Shown here piece after piece: positions 42,641-58,000 of a stretch of 64,000 bases of DNA. Location: assembly GCA_021209875.1 (NCBI GenBank), contig JAGYVD010000010.1, positions 2,666,001 to 2,730,000 on the forward strand, read 5' to 3'. The notes under the pieces are model-generated. The model was not told the DNA's origin and made no database searches. It saw only the letters and a list, made by a program, of their open reading frames with translations. The DNA is from Rosellinia necatrix (lineage: Eukaryota; Ascomycota; Sordariomycetes; Xylariales; Xylariaceae). Positions within the stretch are counted from its first letter, which is position 1, and each line of letters starts with the position of its first letter. The position numbers were made by a program, and so were the translations under genes.

Positions 42641-45600
42641 TAGTATTTGTTAGGTTTGGAATGAGGAATAATGTTGTATTAGTTATGGAGCTATTTCCTA
42701 GGCTAGGGTGAAAAGTGGATAAGTTTAGGGTCCTGGGTGTACAGACCATTTTATACACGGCTAAATATTTTTATTATAAGTACTGCTGAAAGGAATTTTT
42801 TGGTTTTTTTTAAGATAATAAGTTTGTTTTTTTTTAATTTAGTTAGTATTAAAGCTTAAGTTAGCATTATAAATTTTTTTTAAGCAATTTTATTTTTATT
42901 AAGCTGTTTTTTTGTTATTTTTTATAATTATAACCTGATTATTTAATAGTTTTTTAATTTTTTAGCATGTAAATAAAGTTTTTTTACGATTTAATAACTA
43001 TTTAGTTAAAACGATCTATATATTTTTATTTATTTTTAAAGCTTTAAATTATTTTTTTAAATAAGAAATTTTAAAGTTTTTTTAGTTAAAAATAATTTTA
43101 TTTTTAAAAAATATTAATAATTAATAAAAGTTTATTAATATTTTTAAGTTGTAGTTTTTTGTTTTTTTAATTTTTGAATTTTTTTTATATAGTTTATAAT
43201 TTAAAGCTTTATGTTTAATGTTTTTTTATATAATTTTTAAATTTTGTTTAATCTGTTAAAGTTTTTTTTATTTTATTAAAACTTTTTTAAAACTTTTAAA
43301 GTTTTAATTATTTTTAGTTAGTTTATTATTTTTTGTTTTATTATATGTTTTTAGTAAAAGTTTTAAATTTTTAGTTTTTATTTTTATTATAGCTAATTTA
43401 TTAGTTTTTATTTATAATTAATTATTAAATGCTGCGTTATTATTAATATTATTTTTATTTATAATATTATTAATAAAAAAATAGTTAATATTTTTAATTA
43501 AACTATTTTATAAAAATAAAAGTTTTTTAAGTTTTTGTTAAGTTTATTTAAATTATTAAATATAATAATAATTGTTTATGCTTTTAAAAAAAAGTTTTAT
43601 TTATAATAATATTTTAAAGTTTTTACTGCTTTTTTTAAGCTTATTTTTAATTAGTTTTTAATTAAGCTGTTTTAGTTTTTATTATAAAAAGTATTATGCT
43701 GCTAAAAATAATTAAAGTTTAAAAGCTTTTATATTTTTACGTAGTTAATTCTGTTTTAAAAAAATATAAAATAATTTGTTTTTATATTATTTAATTTTTA
43801 TTTTTATTAAATAATTAATTATATTTTTATTAATTTTTTTAGTTTAATATATTAATAAGTTTTATAATTTTTAAATAGAATTATTATATTATTTTATATA
43901 GCTATATATATAATTTTATAGCTAGAAGATTTTTTGCGGTATTTTTAAAATTATATAGTTATATTTAAATAGTTATAGCTTTTATATAAGCTATAGAAAA
44001 TTATATTAAATTAAACAGCTAATAGATTTTATAAATTTAATATATATATTTTTATAATTTAGTTTTTATTTAATATATATTAAAATATATAAACTTTATA
44101 TATTTAATTTAATAAACTTTAAAAATTAATAATATAATTAATATTTAATATAAATAATAAAAATATTTAATTAATTTTTTTAAAATATTTTTTGTTTAGG
44201 TATTTTTAAAATAATGTAAATATATTTGTTAAAAAAAATAAAGCCGGTTTTTTTTGTTTTAATCTGTTTTATTTTTAAATTAGTTTTTTAATATTTAATA
44301 ATAATTAATTTTTGTTTTAGCGTTTAAAAAATATTTTAATTAAAAATAGTTAATAAAAAGTTTTTATATTATTGTTTAAAAATGCTTTAATAACTTTATA
44401 ACTTTAGTAATATTTTATTAAATTATTTAAATTAAATAATTATTATATTAAATAATTTATTTAATTATATTTAATAAATAAATAACGTTTTTTAATATAA
44501 TATTAAAATTTTAAATAGGTTGGAATAATTTTAAACGTTAAATAACTGTTTATATTTATTTAATTTATTATTTATTTAAATCGGTTATTTTATACGTTAG
44601 CTATAACTATTTTTTGTTTTTTTATTAAATAAATTTAAAAACATTTTTTTTAATTATTTATATTTTTTTTAAAGTTTATATTAAATATTATAATTATAAT
44701 AAAAACTAAAAGTTATTAAATATAATAATAAGTTAAAGTTAACAGTTATAAATTAAAAAAAATAAAGCTTAAAAGAAATTATTATTTAAAATAAATAAAG
44801 CGATCTTTTATTTTTAAAATAAGTTGTTAAAGTTTAAAGCTTTTAATTAAGTAAAAATGCTTAAATATTTAAATAAATTTATATGTTTATTAATTTTAAG
44901 TTTTAAATGTTGTTTAAGTTTTAAAATATTTAACAAAAACGGTTTTATTTGTTTTAAAATAAATAATTATATTTTATAATAAACTGGAATATAGCTAAAA
45001 GTCGGAGGAACAGCTATTATTATAGTTATATTAGTAAAGTTTTTATTTTTTTATTTAGTTATATATATAATTAATAAATTATAACTAATTATTATTTTAT
45101 TTATTAAAGCTAAAAAATAAAGTTTTTATTAAATAGTATATTTTTTCTGTTATAATAAAGCTGTTAATTAAATAAGTACAAAGTAACTATTAGGTTTTTT
45201 ATTATTAAAATTGTTTTTTTTTATTTTAATAATTAAAAGCTTTTTATTTTTATTATTTTAAGAAAGTTTTTTATTAAAGTTTTAAGTTAAACTTTTAAAT
45301 ATAAATAAGCAATTTTATTTTAACAGAAAAGTTTAAGTGATTTTTTAAGCGGCTATTAATTATTAATATATTTAATATATATATTTATTTAAATAATATT
45401 TATATAAAAATTAAGCTTTATTATAATTAAAAAATAATTTAGTTTATATAATCTTATTTTTAAAAAGCTTTAGTTTTTAATAAAATATTTAATTTTTAGC
45501 AGGTTTATATTACATAAGTTAAGTTTTCTGCTAATTATTTGATTTTTTATTATAATTATTAATTATAAAAATATATTATATTAAAGATTTTTAATAGTTA

Positions 45601-48600
45601 TATTTTTATACTAATAGAGTTTAATATTATTTTTTAAATAAATAAATAACGCTAAGTTGTTTTTTTTAATTAAATATTCTAATATATATATATTTAGCTT
45701 TAAAAAATTAGCAAATATTTATTAAATATTTATTAGTAGTTATTTATTTTTATTATAGTTATTATTTTATTATTATTTATAATATTAAATATAATACGTG
45801 AGTTTTTTATATAATTTTATTATTTTAATAAATTAAAAAACTTTAATTTAAATTTTTGTTTTAGTTAAAATGTTTATAACTACAACCTGTTTTATAGTCT
45901 GTTTTTTTTTGTAATTATTTATTAGATTATTTAATAATAACTTTATTAAAATTTATTTTTATAATTTTTATTATAAATATGTTTATAGTTTAATAAATAA
46001 GCAAATCTATTAAATAAACGTAGTTAAAAAATAATCGTGTTTTTTTTAAGTTTGTTTATAGTAATATTTTATAAGACCTGATTTTTAGTTTTAGTTTTAA
46101 AACCGCAGGAATTTTAGCGTTATTGCTGTTAATTTATACCGACTAATCTGTTTTAATATATTATTATAATAAATATTAAACTTAAAAACAAGTTAAGTTT
46201 ATTTTAGTTTTATAGCGGCTAGGTTTTAATTAATTAATTGTAGGTTTTAATTTAAGTTTATTTTTAATTATAAAGTTTTAGTTGTTTTTATTTAAAATAT
46301 TTATTATATTTTTTAAAAAGCAGGTAAAAAATATTAATTTATAAAAATAATTTTTATATTAATATATATATAAGTTTAAACGTATAATATTAAAATATAT
46401 TTTAATAAAAGTTTAGTTTAAAAATAAATTAAGCTTTTAGTTTATTAAATAAATATATTTTTTATATAAAAAAAAAAAATAAAAACCTGGTTTAGTTTTT
46501 TTTTAAAGCTGGTGTTTTTTGTTATTAATATAATTATTAAATTAAATTTAATAAGTTTTTGTTATAATAAAACTTATTAGTTTTTAAGCTAATTATATAT
46601 TATAATATATTTTTATTTAATTAAATAAAAAAAAAGCTTTATATAATATCTAATTAATATATATTGTTTAAAACTTTATAGTTTTATTATAGGTTTATAT
46701 TTTTAAAGCTTTTATGTTCCGGCGGCAAAATCTTATTTTAAACTTAGTTTTTAACAGGCTTAATATATTTTTTATAATTTTAATAAATATATATAATTAG
46801 CCCGGTTAAATTAAAATATATATTTAAAATAAAGAAAAATGTTTAGTTAATATTATATATATAAACGTAAGATTAGTTAAAAAGCTGGGTTAAAAAAGTT
46901 AATCTGATTTTTTTATAATATGTTTAAAATATATTAATAAGTTGGTTTAATAAAAATAAAAACGTTTTGTTTAAATTAAATTATTTTATTTAATTAAAAT
47001 ATATTTTAGTTATTATATTTTTAATTACTTTTTAAGCAATAAAAAGTTATGTTTAATATAAAATATAGTTAAATTTAATTAAAAGGATTTTTAATATAAT
47101 TAGATCTAAATGTTTAATAAAAATTTAATTATTTTATAATAAATATTTTAAATATTTTTGTTCTATTGTTTAAAAAATAAGGCTTAAATATTTAAATTTT
47201 TAGTTTTGGCTTTTTGTACGCTTTTTAAATAATTAAGCAATAAATTTTTTAGTTATTTTTAAAAGTTATAAAACAGCTTTTGTTTTATTTTTTTAAACTT
47301 TTAAAAGATCTAGTTTTAAAATATAATATTTATTTTAAAGTTTTTAAAATCTTTTTAATTTATAAACTTATTAATATTTATATTACCTTTTATTTAATTT
47401 TATATTTAAATATAAAATATATTTTTATTAGTTAATATATTATTAATATTTAAATTTATATTTAATAGTTTTAAATTAAAGTTTAAGTTATATTTTTATA
47501 AATAAAAACGGTATTATTTTTTTTATAAATATATTTTTAAATAAAGCCGCAAAAGTTTTAATTGTTTTTTAAGTTAAATTAAATAATATTTATAAGTTTT
47601 TATTAATTATTTTTATATAAATAATTTTTATTTTTTAGCTTTAAAAATATTTAGTTTAATATATTAACAGCAGTAGTATAACAAGCAAATTTTTAATTTA
47701 GTTTTTCTGTTTTAATAAAATGTTTATTATTTTTAAAAATAATATATATATTAAATATTAATTGTTTAAGCTTTTTTTTTTTTTAGCTTTATTTAAGTTT
47801 AAATATATACGGTAGATTTATTTTTTTTTTAATAGTAAAAAATACTTTTAAAGCAGTAAAGATTTTTTTTTTTTTATTTTTAGCTTCTGATATGTTTTTT
47901 TTTTAATATTATATTTATAGTTTTTAAACGTTAATAAAAGTATTATTTATAAATATATTTATTGCAGAACTTGTTTTATAGTATTAAAAATTTTTGCTAT
48001 AAGAACTATAATATGTTTGTTTATGTTTTTTTAAATAGTTAAATTTTTGCTTAATATTTTTAAAATATTATTTTATAAATAATAAAACTGTTTATTTTAT
48101 ATATATAAATATGTTTTATATATAAATTAGTTAATTAGTTTTAAAACAAAGGATTTTTTTTATATATTAAACTAGTACTTTTATTTGTTTTTTATAATTA
48201 GTTATTTATTTTTAAATAATAAAGATTTTAAAAGTCGGCAGCTTTTTTAAATATGTTTTTTGTTTAAAAGTATTTAATTTTATATATAAAGTTTTAGTTA
48301 AAATTAATAACTTGTTGTTTAAAAATATAAAAAATAGCGATTAAATAATAATTTATTTATTTAAAATAGTTTATTTTTTTAATTTATAATATAAAATTTT
48401 ATTTTTTATTTTTGTTTGTTTATATGTTTATTTTTAAATTTTCTGTTAATATATATTATATGCTTTTTTTAAGTGTTATAACTACTTTAGCTTATAATTT
48501 AAAATTTTTAAGTTGTTTATTAAATTTAAACGTAATAAAAATATTTTAGCCTTATATTTTAAATATATAAATGTTTATATATATTTATGTTTTAGTAAGT

Positions 48601-51600
48601 TTTAAATAATTAAAAGTTTTTTAAATATTAATAATTAATAATTTAGAGGAAATTAAAAGCATTTATTTTAAAAATTATGTTTATAATAATTTTAATAATT
48701 ATAAGTTTAAAAGTTAAAATAAAAAAATAAATAAAAATAGTTAATAATTATTTATATATAATAAAATTAAAAAAATAAAACAAATTAAATAATAATAATA
48801 AATAATAATTAAATAGTTTTATTAAATTATTAATAAAGTTATATTTAAAATAATAGCTACTTAGAATAATATTAAGCAAACAAACAGGTATAAATAAATA
48901 TATAAGCTGGTAAAAATTACTAAAAAACTGTTTAAGCGGTTTTAATATTTTTAGTTATAAGTTTAACGTTTTTTTTATTTAATTAATAAATAATAGATTA
49001 ATTAAACTTGTTTAGGATTAATTTTTAAAATATTTTTGCTGTTTTTAAACTTATTTTTTAACAGCTTAAAAGCTAGCTTTATTTTATCGGTATAAAATTT
49101 TAAATTATTAATATAAACTTTCCGCGGTTTTTTTAATTAGTTATATTTATAATATATATTAATACTTTTAATATTATTTTAATAACTTTATATAGTTTTT
49201 ATTACGCAGGTTATAATTTAAAAGCATGTTTATTATTGTTTATTATATCCCTGTTTTATTAATAATTTTTATTATTTTATTCCAGTTATATATATATTTT
49301 TATATTTAATTGCTTATTTTATAAAGTTGTTTTTATTAACAAAGGAGGTTTTATTTTTTCGGCGGATTAATTGTTTTAATATTTAATTATAAAATTTTTT
49401 TAATATTTATTATATTTTTATTTTTTAATTGTTTTATTTGTTATATTTATTTAATTTTTTTTAACACAAGGGCAGTTAGCTAGAGTTTTTATTTTAATAA
49501 AATTTCTATAAAAATAAATAGGTTTTTTTATTTGTTATAAATTAATAGCTATTATTATATTTAATAATTAAACAGGCTATATTTTTAATTATTTATATTT
49601 TATATTTAAAGCTTATTTTACAACTATTTTATTATTAACTAAATAATTTTTTAATAAAGCTATAAGTTTATAATATATTAAAAAGCTTATATATTAAAGT
49701 TGTTTTATTTTTAATAAAGAATTTTTTAATTATATCGCTGAATTTTTAATCTGTAAATATTTATTAAAAATATTTAAATATAATTAATAATAAATCTTAC
49801 GTTTATAAAACGGGAAAAAGCCGATTTTTTTAATAATAAAATAAAAAATAAACCGGCTAAAATAATCAGTTATTACTAATATATATTTTAATTTATTTAA
49901 GCTAACAAAAAAAATTAGTTTAATATAGTTTATATTAACCACGTTTTATAGCTTAAATATTATAACTTGTTATTTAATAGTAAGTAATAATTTTAGTCCT
50001 ACTTTTTTATAAGTGTAATAACGGTTATAATATTTATTAATGTTTATATTTTTTAACAGCTATTAGAACCGCTTTATTAAATTTTTTTAAGTAATAACGT
50101 GTCTATAGTATTTACACCTGTTATATGTTTATTTTAATACTATTAATATTTTTTTCGGCAGGACGTACTTAATTAAACTTTTGTTCCGTTTGATTTAGAA
50201 TAAATAATTATTTTAAATATAATATTATATTAATTATTTTATTATTATTTTTTTAATTAATAATTAATAAAAAACTGTTATTTTTTTATTATATATTATA
50301 TTAAGTTATTATATTATTTATTTAATTTATATTGTTTAGTTAATAAGTTAAAATTAATTTTTTTATTATTAAAAAAAAAATAATAATATGTTTATTTTAA
50401 TAAGTTTTTTTTTTAAAATAAAAACGTTTAAAATAATAAAAAATAACTTTTTAATATTTGTTTAATTAATAAATTTAATAGTAGGGCTTTATAACTTAAA
50501 AGTTTATTTATAATCTAAATAATATATATTATATTAAGTTAATAATATATAATAAACTAGTATTTGTTTAATTTTTTAGTTATATTGCAACTTTTTTTTG
50601 CATTTTTAACTCTAGTTTAAAAATAAATAATAAGTTTAAATAGTCCGTATAAAGCATAATAAAATAAAAAGATTTTAGTATTAATTACTAATATTTTGCT
50701 AAATATTTAACTAGGCCTAAAGCTTTTTTTTTTAATAAAATATTAAGTTTTTAAATCTAATAATTAAAACAATATAAACATAAGAATTTTTATAAATATT
50801 ATAATTTTATTTAAAATTTTAGTTTTAACAGGTTAAACTGCAAGTTAAAAAGTATTTTTCTGTTTTTATTTATAAAGCGTTAGTAGCTAAATAATATTAA
50901 AAAATAAAGTCTGGATTTTTATTGCTTAAGTTTAGATTTTTAATAAATAGTAATAAAAACGTGATTTTATTTTTTAGTTTATATAAAAATTTCTGTATTT
51001 TTTTTTAGTACTAAAGGTTTTTAATTAAAGTAATAATAAGCGCTAGTTTTATATAAGCTTTTTTAATATTTTTACTAGGTCTGTTTTTTTAATAGATAGA
51101 TTTTAAATAAAAACTAAATAAAAAATTGTTTTAATTTTCTTTTGTTTTAAAAATAGTTTTTAATTTTATTTATTACGTAAAATAAAACTTATATTTAATA
51201 AATAGTCTAACTTATTTTTTATTAGTTTAAAACTTAAAGCTGTAATATTATTTAAAAAAAATTGTTTTTTTCAAAATAATTTAATTAAGATAAAAATAAT
51301 TTAAAAAATAAAAAATATAAAAAATTAAATAAATTATTAAAAGTTTTTTAATATATTATAGTTATTTATAAAAATATTAAAAATACTTTTAGTTTAAGTA
51401 ATAATTAATAAAAAAAGTAGAGCAGGTTTTAAAACTTTTATAAAGCAGCTATTTATTAAATCTTATGTTTTTAAAATATAATAAATATATAAAGCTTTTA
51501 TAAAGCTTTAGAACATTTTTTATTTAAATATTATTTATTTAATATAATAAAAGCAGTTTTAAGTTAGTTTTTATAGTTTATTTTAATTGTTTAAAACCTG

Positions 51601-54600
51601 TAGGCTATATTTTTTAAAAAATATTATATAATTTCTTTAGATTAAAATATTAAATATTTTATTATGTTTATAAACTAGCTATTAAAGCTTTATTGTTGCT
51701 TAATTAATAAAAATATAGCAGTATATAAATTATTTTTTTTGGTTTTAATTTTAATAAGTATTTTATTTATGTTTTTAAGCTGAAATGTTTAAATAAATTA
51801 GCCCAGCTGTTTTTAATTAAAAAGGATTTTTTATAAAATTTTTTATTTATTATATATTTTAGTTAATATAGTTTATAAAATTTAATAAATTTATTTATTA
51901 TAATAGTATATTTTATTAAGTTTATTATTTTTATATTTTTAAGCTAACTATAAAATAATTTTTTATATATAATAAAGTTTTTAAGCTTAAGCTTGTTGTT
52001 TTAAAGAACAGCTTTATTTTTAATAATAAGTTATAACGTTTTAAACTATTAGTTAACTATTTATTAAAGTTTATTAAATAATAATTGTTGTTTAAGTTGT
52101 TTTATTATTTTAGGTTTTTTTATTTTTTTAATTTAAAGGCCTGTAAATAGGTTATATATTTATTATAAATATTTATTGATTTAGTAGTTGTAAGCTTTTA
52201 TAATAAGTAAACGTTTAAATTATTTTTAAAAACTATTAAATAAATTTTATATTTATTATTATTTTAGTTTTATATTTATTAAATATTTTAAAATTTTAGC
52301 AAAAAACTTGTTTTATTTAATAAATACTAGGGCTAGATCTATATTAAATTAATTATTTAATTTTAAAATAATTATTTTTAATTATTATAAATATTTATTT
52401 TAAGCATTAATGTATTAAAATTATTTATTATTTAAAAGTAATAAATAAACAGGTTTTTTTTATTTTAAAGATTTTTAGTTAATTTATATAGTATTAATAA
52501 AATAATTTTTAAAAGTTCTATAAACTTAAAATTATTTTTTTTTTTTTATTTTTATTTTTAAAATAAGCAATATTATATATTTTTTAACTTTTTCGTTTTA
52601 AAAGTATAATTAAATAAAATTTATTAAAATTAATAAAAGTAGTAAATAGAAAAGCTTATAAAAAATCTAGTTATATAAGTTATTAAAAATAGTTTTTGCA
52701 ATAATAAATAGTTAATAATTTATAAATTAATATTTAAAAGTTTTTTTACTAAAATAAAAATAATTTTATTAATATTATAAATTTAACGTATAAATTTAAA
52801 ATATAAAATTAAGTCTGTTAAAATAAAAAATAAAAATATTATATTTAATAAAATTATTTTTTTTAAAAGTTTTAAGTTTTTATAGCTTAATTAGTTTTTT
52901 AAATTATTATAGTTTTATTTTAAAGCTTAATTTAAATATAAGCTTTATATTAGTTTTTAACTTTGTAATTATTAATGCTTTAATTTTTATTAAAATTAAT
53001 TTAATAATATTAATTATTTTTTAGTTATATTTTAATTATAAATATTTATATAATAAATTTTTTTTTTAAATTTTATCGTTTAAATTTAAATCGTTATTAT
53101 TTTTTTAACGAAGTTTTAAAGTTTTAATTATTTATTTCTAAACATTTTTTAAAATATTAAGCTTAATTAGTATTGTTTTTATTATTTAAAAATATATTTA
53201 GCTTTTTAATTTTTTAAAAGTAATCCGATTAATAATATAATTAATTACAGCGGTATTTTGTTATAGCTAAATTTTTTTAGTAATAAATTATAAGTTTAAT
53301 TTTAATTTATAATATAAATATATATAATTAATATAATTTTTAAATAATAAATAAAATATTATATAATAATAAATAAAAAAATGCTATTATTAGTTATTTT
53401 TAATTCTAGCGGTTATAGTATTATTTTTAATATTAATTTATAATGTTTAATATAATCAGAGCTGATAAATTCAAATAAAAGCTATTATTAATTAAATATT
53501 TTTTATTTAAACTAAACTTAGTTTTTTTAAATATAGTTAAAATATATTTTTTATTATTATTAACAGCTTAATTAATATATATAGCTTAAGCTAATATAAT
53601 TAAAAAACTTATTTTTGCTGTTATTAAATAGTATTTTTTTTTTTAAACTTTTATAGTTATTTAAGCTTTATAATAAAAACAGTTTTATTTTATAAATAAA
53701 CTAAGCTTAAATAATAAAGGATTTATTTAATAATTAGTTTTAAATAATATTAAAAACAGAGTTAATTTTAATAATTAGTTAATATTTATATAATTTTACA
53801 GTTATTTTTATAAGCTTAAATAAAAACGGTGTTTTATTTAATAATTTATTTTTAAGTTTTAATTAGCCGTTGGATAAATTTTTTCTATAATTTTTATTAA
53901 GCTTGCTTAATTATTTTATTTATAAAATTAAATAAAATAACCGCGGTTTAAATAGTACGTTTATTATTTTTTTTTTTTTTTTAATTAAAAAATATTATAT
54001 ATTTTAATATTATTATTTTTGTTTTAAATAAATATTAAATTTGCTAAAAACTTTTTATAAATTGTTTTTATTTATAAAGTTAAACAAAAAATATTTATAT
54101 AATTAAATAATATTTAAGTAGTTTTAGCTTTATAAGCTTAAAAACGTTAGTTTTGCTTTATATATAAATTTTTTTTTTTTTTAATATTTAAAAATCGCGA
54201 TTTTTTATTAAAATTTATTATTATATTTATATTTATATTAATAACAGCTGGCCTAAGAGTTTATAAAGCTAAAAACTTAAAAAGCAGAAAAAGCTGTAAA
54301 GTTATATTCTGTTTTTAAAAACAGCGTTTAATAAGTTATAACAGAGGTTTATTAATAATAATAATTTTATTTTATTATTTTATAAATACAAGCTTTTTTA
54401 ATATAGCTTTTATTTTTTAAATATTTATATATTTTATATTTTTTATATTATAATTTTAATAAATTAAAGTTAAACAAAATTAATTTTATATTTTTTTATA
54501 TTTTTATATTTTTATTATATTTTTATATATATTATATTTACTATGTTTTTAATATATTTTATAATTGTAAAGCTATCCCGACAGACGACTTCTTTAAAAA

Positions 54601-54980
54601 AGCCATCTTGTCGGACGCCTTCTTTTAAAAACCTTTTTTTAAGCGAAGCCTTTTTTCCAGAAAGCTTTTAAAAATAGCTATATATTAGTTAAACTAAAAA
54701 ATAAATAATAAATTAATTTTTATTTTTTTTTAACTATTTAATGCCTATTATTTAATAGCTAGCGATTTTAGTTAATTTTTTTTCCTTTTGTTTTTTTTTT
54801 ATAAAACAGTCAGCTTTTTAGCAGACTTGTTTTTTTTAAATATATTCTGCTTAATTTAATTAAAAATACGTTTTTTTTGTCAAGCTTAATTTTTAGCTGC
54901 TTTTTTTTTTTTTTTATATCGAAATACTTGTTTTTTTTATTCCGACAAACTTTAGTTTTTTTCCCCTTTTTTTAAAAGTT
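42641..54980. repeat. AT-rich RIP-type block, part 1 (+ strand T/G-rich)
   Basis: About 12 kb with almost no GC apart from short words such as AGCT, GCTG and CGG. No frame beyond about 60 codons exists; TAA/TAG stops are dense and TGA is nearly absent. On the plus strand T exceeds A and G exceeds C, and CA is rarer than TG in most lines sampled. This is the picture left by repeat-induced point mutation of repeated DNA, here presumably transposons, whose identity I cannot recover. A local A/C-rich patch with the opposite skew lies at about 48,650-48,930. Confidence 0.8.
54569..54660. repeat. GC-richer island with a near-direct repeat
   Basis: Within the AT block, two related segments (CCGACAGACGACTTCTTT and TGTCGGACGCCTTCTTTT) lie about 28 bases apart in the same orientation, followed by a third weaker copy (CGAAGCCTTTTTT). 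G+C is clearly above its surroundings. Confidence 0.7.
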
Positions 54981-54982
54981 AT

Positions 54983-55047
54983 CGCGTTATTATTAAACTT
55001 TTATAGTTTATTATTAATAAACTTTTATAGTTATTAATATTAACGCG
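54983..55047. repeat. Imperfect inverted repeat at the skew switch
   Basis: CGCGTTATTATTAA (54983-54996) faces TTAATATTAACGCG (55034-55047), 12 of 14 positions pairing. The loop contains two copies of AACTTTTATAG. Confidence 0.7.
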
Positions 55048-55049
55048 TT

Positions 55050-58000
55050 ATTTATAAAACTTTTAGTAAACTTTAACGAACGTATAGCTTAAAAACAACA
55101 TATAATTTAAAAATATTTTTTATTTATAACATCTGCTTTTATTTTGCTGTAATAGCAGCTTATTTTTTATTAATAATCTTATTTTTTATTAATAGTTTCT
55201 GCCGCAAAAGCTTTTTAGTTTTATAGATCTATTAAAATTAGCAGAATATTATTTTTGCTGTTAAATAACTGCTTTTTTTTAAAACAACTATATAATATTT
55301 TAAATTTAAAAATAAACTAAACGCTGTTTATTAAAATTTTAAATTTTAATTCTAAACTTAACAAGTTTTTAAAACTTTTACTACTTTTTTTAAAAAAAAT
55401 AATAAAATCTAAAAACATTTAATTTAAGCTATATTTTAAAAATAAATAATTAATATATATAAAGCTTAATAAACAGTAAATAAAACTAACAAGCTTATTT
55501 TGTTAGAAATAGTTATATATAAACTTTTATCTTGTTATTTAAATAAATTTATTTAAATTTATTTTTTTAAACTTTAAAATTAAAACTATTTTTACGCTAA
55601 AAGTATTAAAAATATAGCATTATAAAGCTTAAAAAGCAGACTTTTTTTTTATTTATATTTTTATTATTTTTATTATTCGACCTGCTATTACTTCTACTTC
55701 TACTTTTTTTAAATCTGTTTTTTTAAATATTATTTAATAAAAATTTCTAGCGTTATATAATAAAATAGCTATAGTAATACAGGTTCTTATATAAAATAAT
55801 AACATTAAAAATATAATAAATAATATATTTAAAACAGCTAATATTATTTTTAAACAACTAGCTTTTATATTAAATAAAAATTAAGCATAAAAATTTATTT
55901 GGTCGGATATTTTATTTTAACTTATTAAATATTTTAAAGCAAGCAATTATATTATAATTAAAAAATACTTATTAAAAAATATTTATTTTTTGCAGCTTTA
56001 ATAAAATAAAATGCTTTAAACTTTATTAAAGCGAAAATATTATAAAATAACTTTTTAGCTATTTTAAAGCAACGTTTAGCTTTAATATATAAATATATTA
56101 AATAATTTTATTAAAACAATAATAAATGCTAGTTTTAAATATATATTAAACAAACTTAAAATAAAATATTATAAAAATTATAAACGTTATTAAATAAACG
56201 TTTATTTATTTTTATAATAAACAATTAATATTGCAAAAATATTAATTTAAATATAAGCTATATTTATAATTAAAAGCTGTTAAAACTTAAGTTTTATTTT
56301 AAATATATAGTTTTATAATTATATATAAAACTAGTTTTATTTAAACTTATAACAGCTATATAAAAACTAACAATATTTACTAGCTTAAACTAGTTTTTAA
56401 CCACGTTAAAAAAAACAAAAATATATAAAACTATATTATTACATTATAATAAAAAAAAACAACTTTTTTTTGCTTTATAACTTTTTATTTTTTTATTATT
56501 AAAACTATTATTTCCCCGGCATAAAATTAATAAATAATATTTTTTTAATTAAAAAAATTAATAAAATAGTAACTTTATAGCATAGCGTAGTTGTAAAAAC
56601 TATAAAAAATTTATAAAAATTAAAAACGTTTTAAAACTATAACAATATATAAAACTATAACAGATTTTAAATATATAATAAAATTTTTTATATAATAATT
56701 TTAAAAATAAAAGCTGTATATTAAATATATAACGTTACGCTGTTTATAAAAACATAAAAAATTATAATAAACAAAAGCATAAAATTTATTATTAAACATA
56801 AAAACTATTTAAACAGATATTTTATAAATAAATTTAATTATAATAAAATTTAAAAAAATTACGCTAGTATTAACAATAAAATATTATTATTTGTCGACAA
56901 CAGTTAATTAAAAGCTTAAAACAAAACTTATTACAGCATAAATATATTATAATAAAAAAATTAAAAAAAAAAAACTTTTATTAAATATTTTAATAAAAAA
57001 CTAAAAAAATAATACTGCTTATCCGATTTTTTTAACGTGAACTTATTAAATATTTAATAAAAAACTAAACGTTATATAATATTATTATTATAATATATAA
57101 TTTTAAATAAAACTGTTTTTTTATTTATATAATTAAAAATAATATATTATATAAAAACTGTTGTTATAATTACTAAAAATAATTAGTTTAAGCTAAATAA
57201 AACAAAAGCTTTTTAGCCGATAATATATTTAATATAATATATATAATATTAAACAGTATTTTATATAATATAAAATAATATCTAGCAAAATATATATATT
57301 TTTAATTATAAGTTATAATTAATAATATAAATAAAATTATTATAATATGTTTTAATACCGGCTGCTTTATAATAATAATAATATAAAACTAGCTAAATTA
57401 ATTTATATTATATATAAAAAATATAGTTTAAACAGCCGATAATAATAAATAGAGTTAAAAGCTTAATTATTTTTATAAAAAAAATCTAATTTTAGCTAAA
57501 TATCGCCGGAGAAATAAACTATATATTTAAAATAAAAATCTTTTAAATTAAAGCTTAAATTATAAATAAATTAAAGCTAAACCTGCTGCTAAAAATAAAC
57601 TTTATAAATATAAATAAAATTATTATCGATTTTTATAAAATTAGTTATATTTAGCAGTTATAATAATATTATTATGCTTATAAAATTAGCATTAAAAACA
57701 GCTAATAAAACAGCGCGTTATAACAACAGCTAATATTATAATATTATTTTATATAATAATTATAATATTAGTTATATATGCTAATTTTCTGCGATAAAAT
57801 AGCAATAATTTCTATTAAGATTATATGTTTATATTTATAATTATAAAAGCATTAAAAGCAATAATATTTTTATAAGTTTAAAAGCTGTTTTTTTTATTAA
57901 TTAAACTTATTAAAACATTATTATATAGCAAAAATATAAATAAATATAATATTAAACTATTAAAACAATAATTATATTTATATTATATAAAAAAAGCTAA

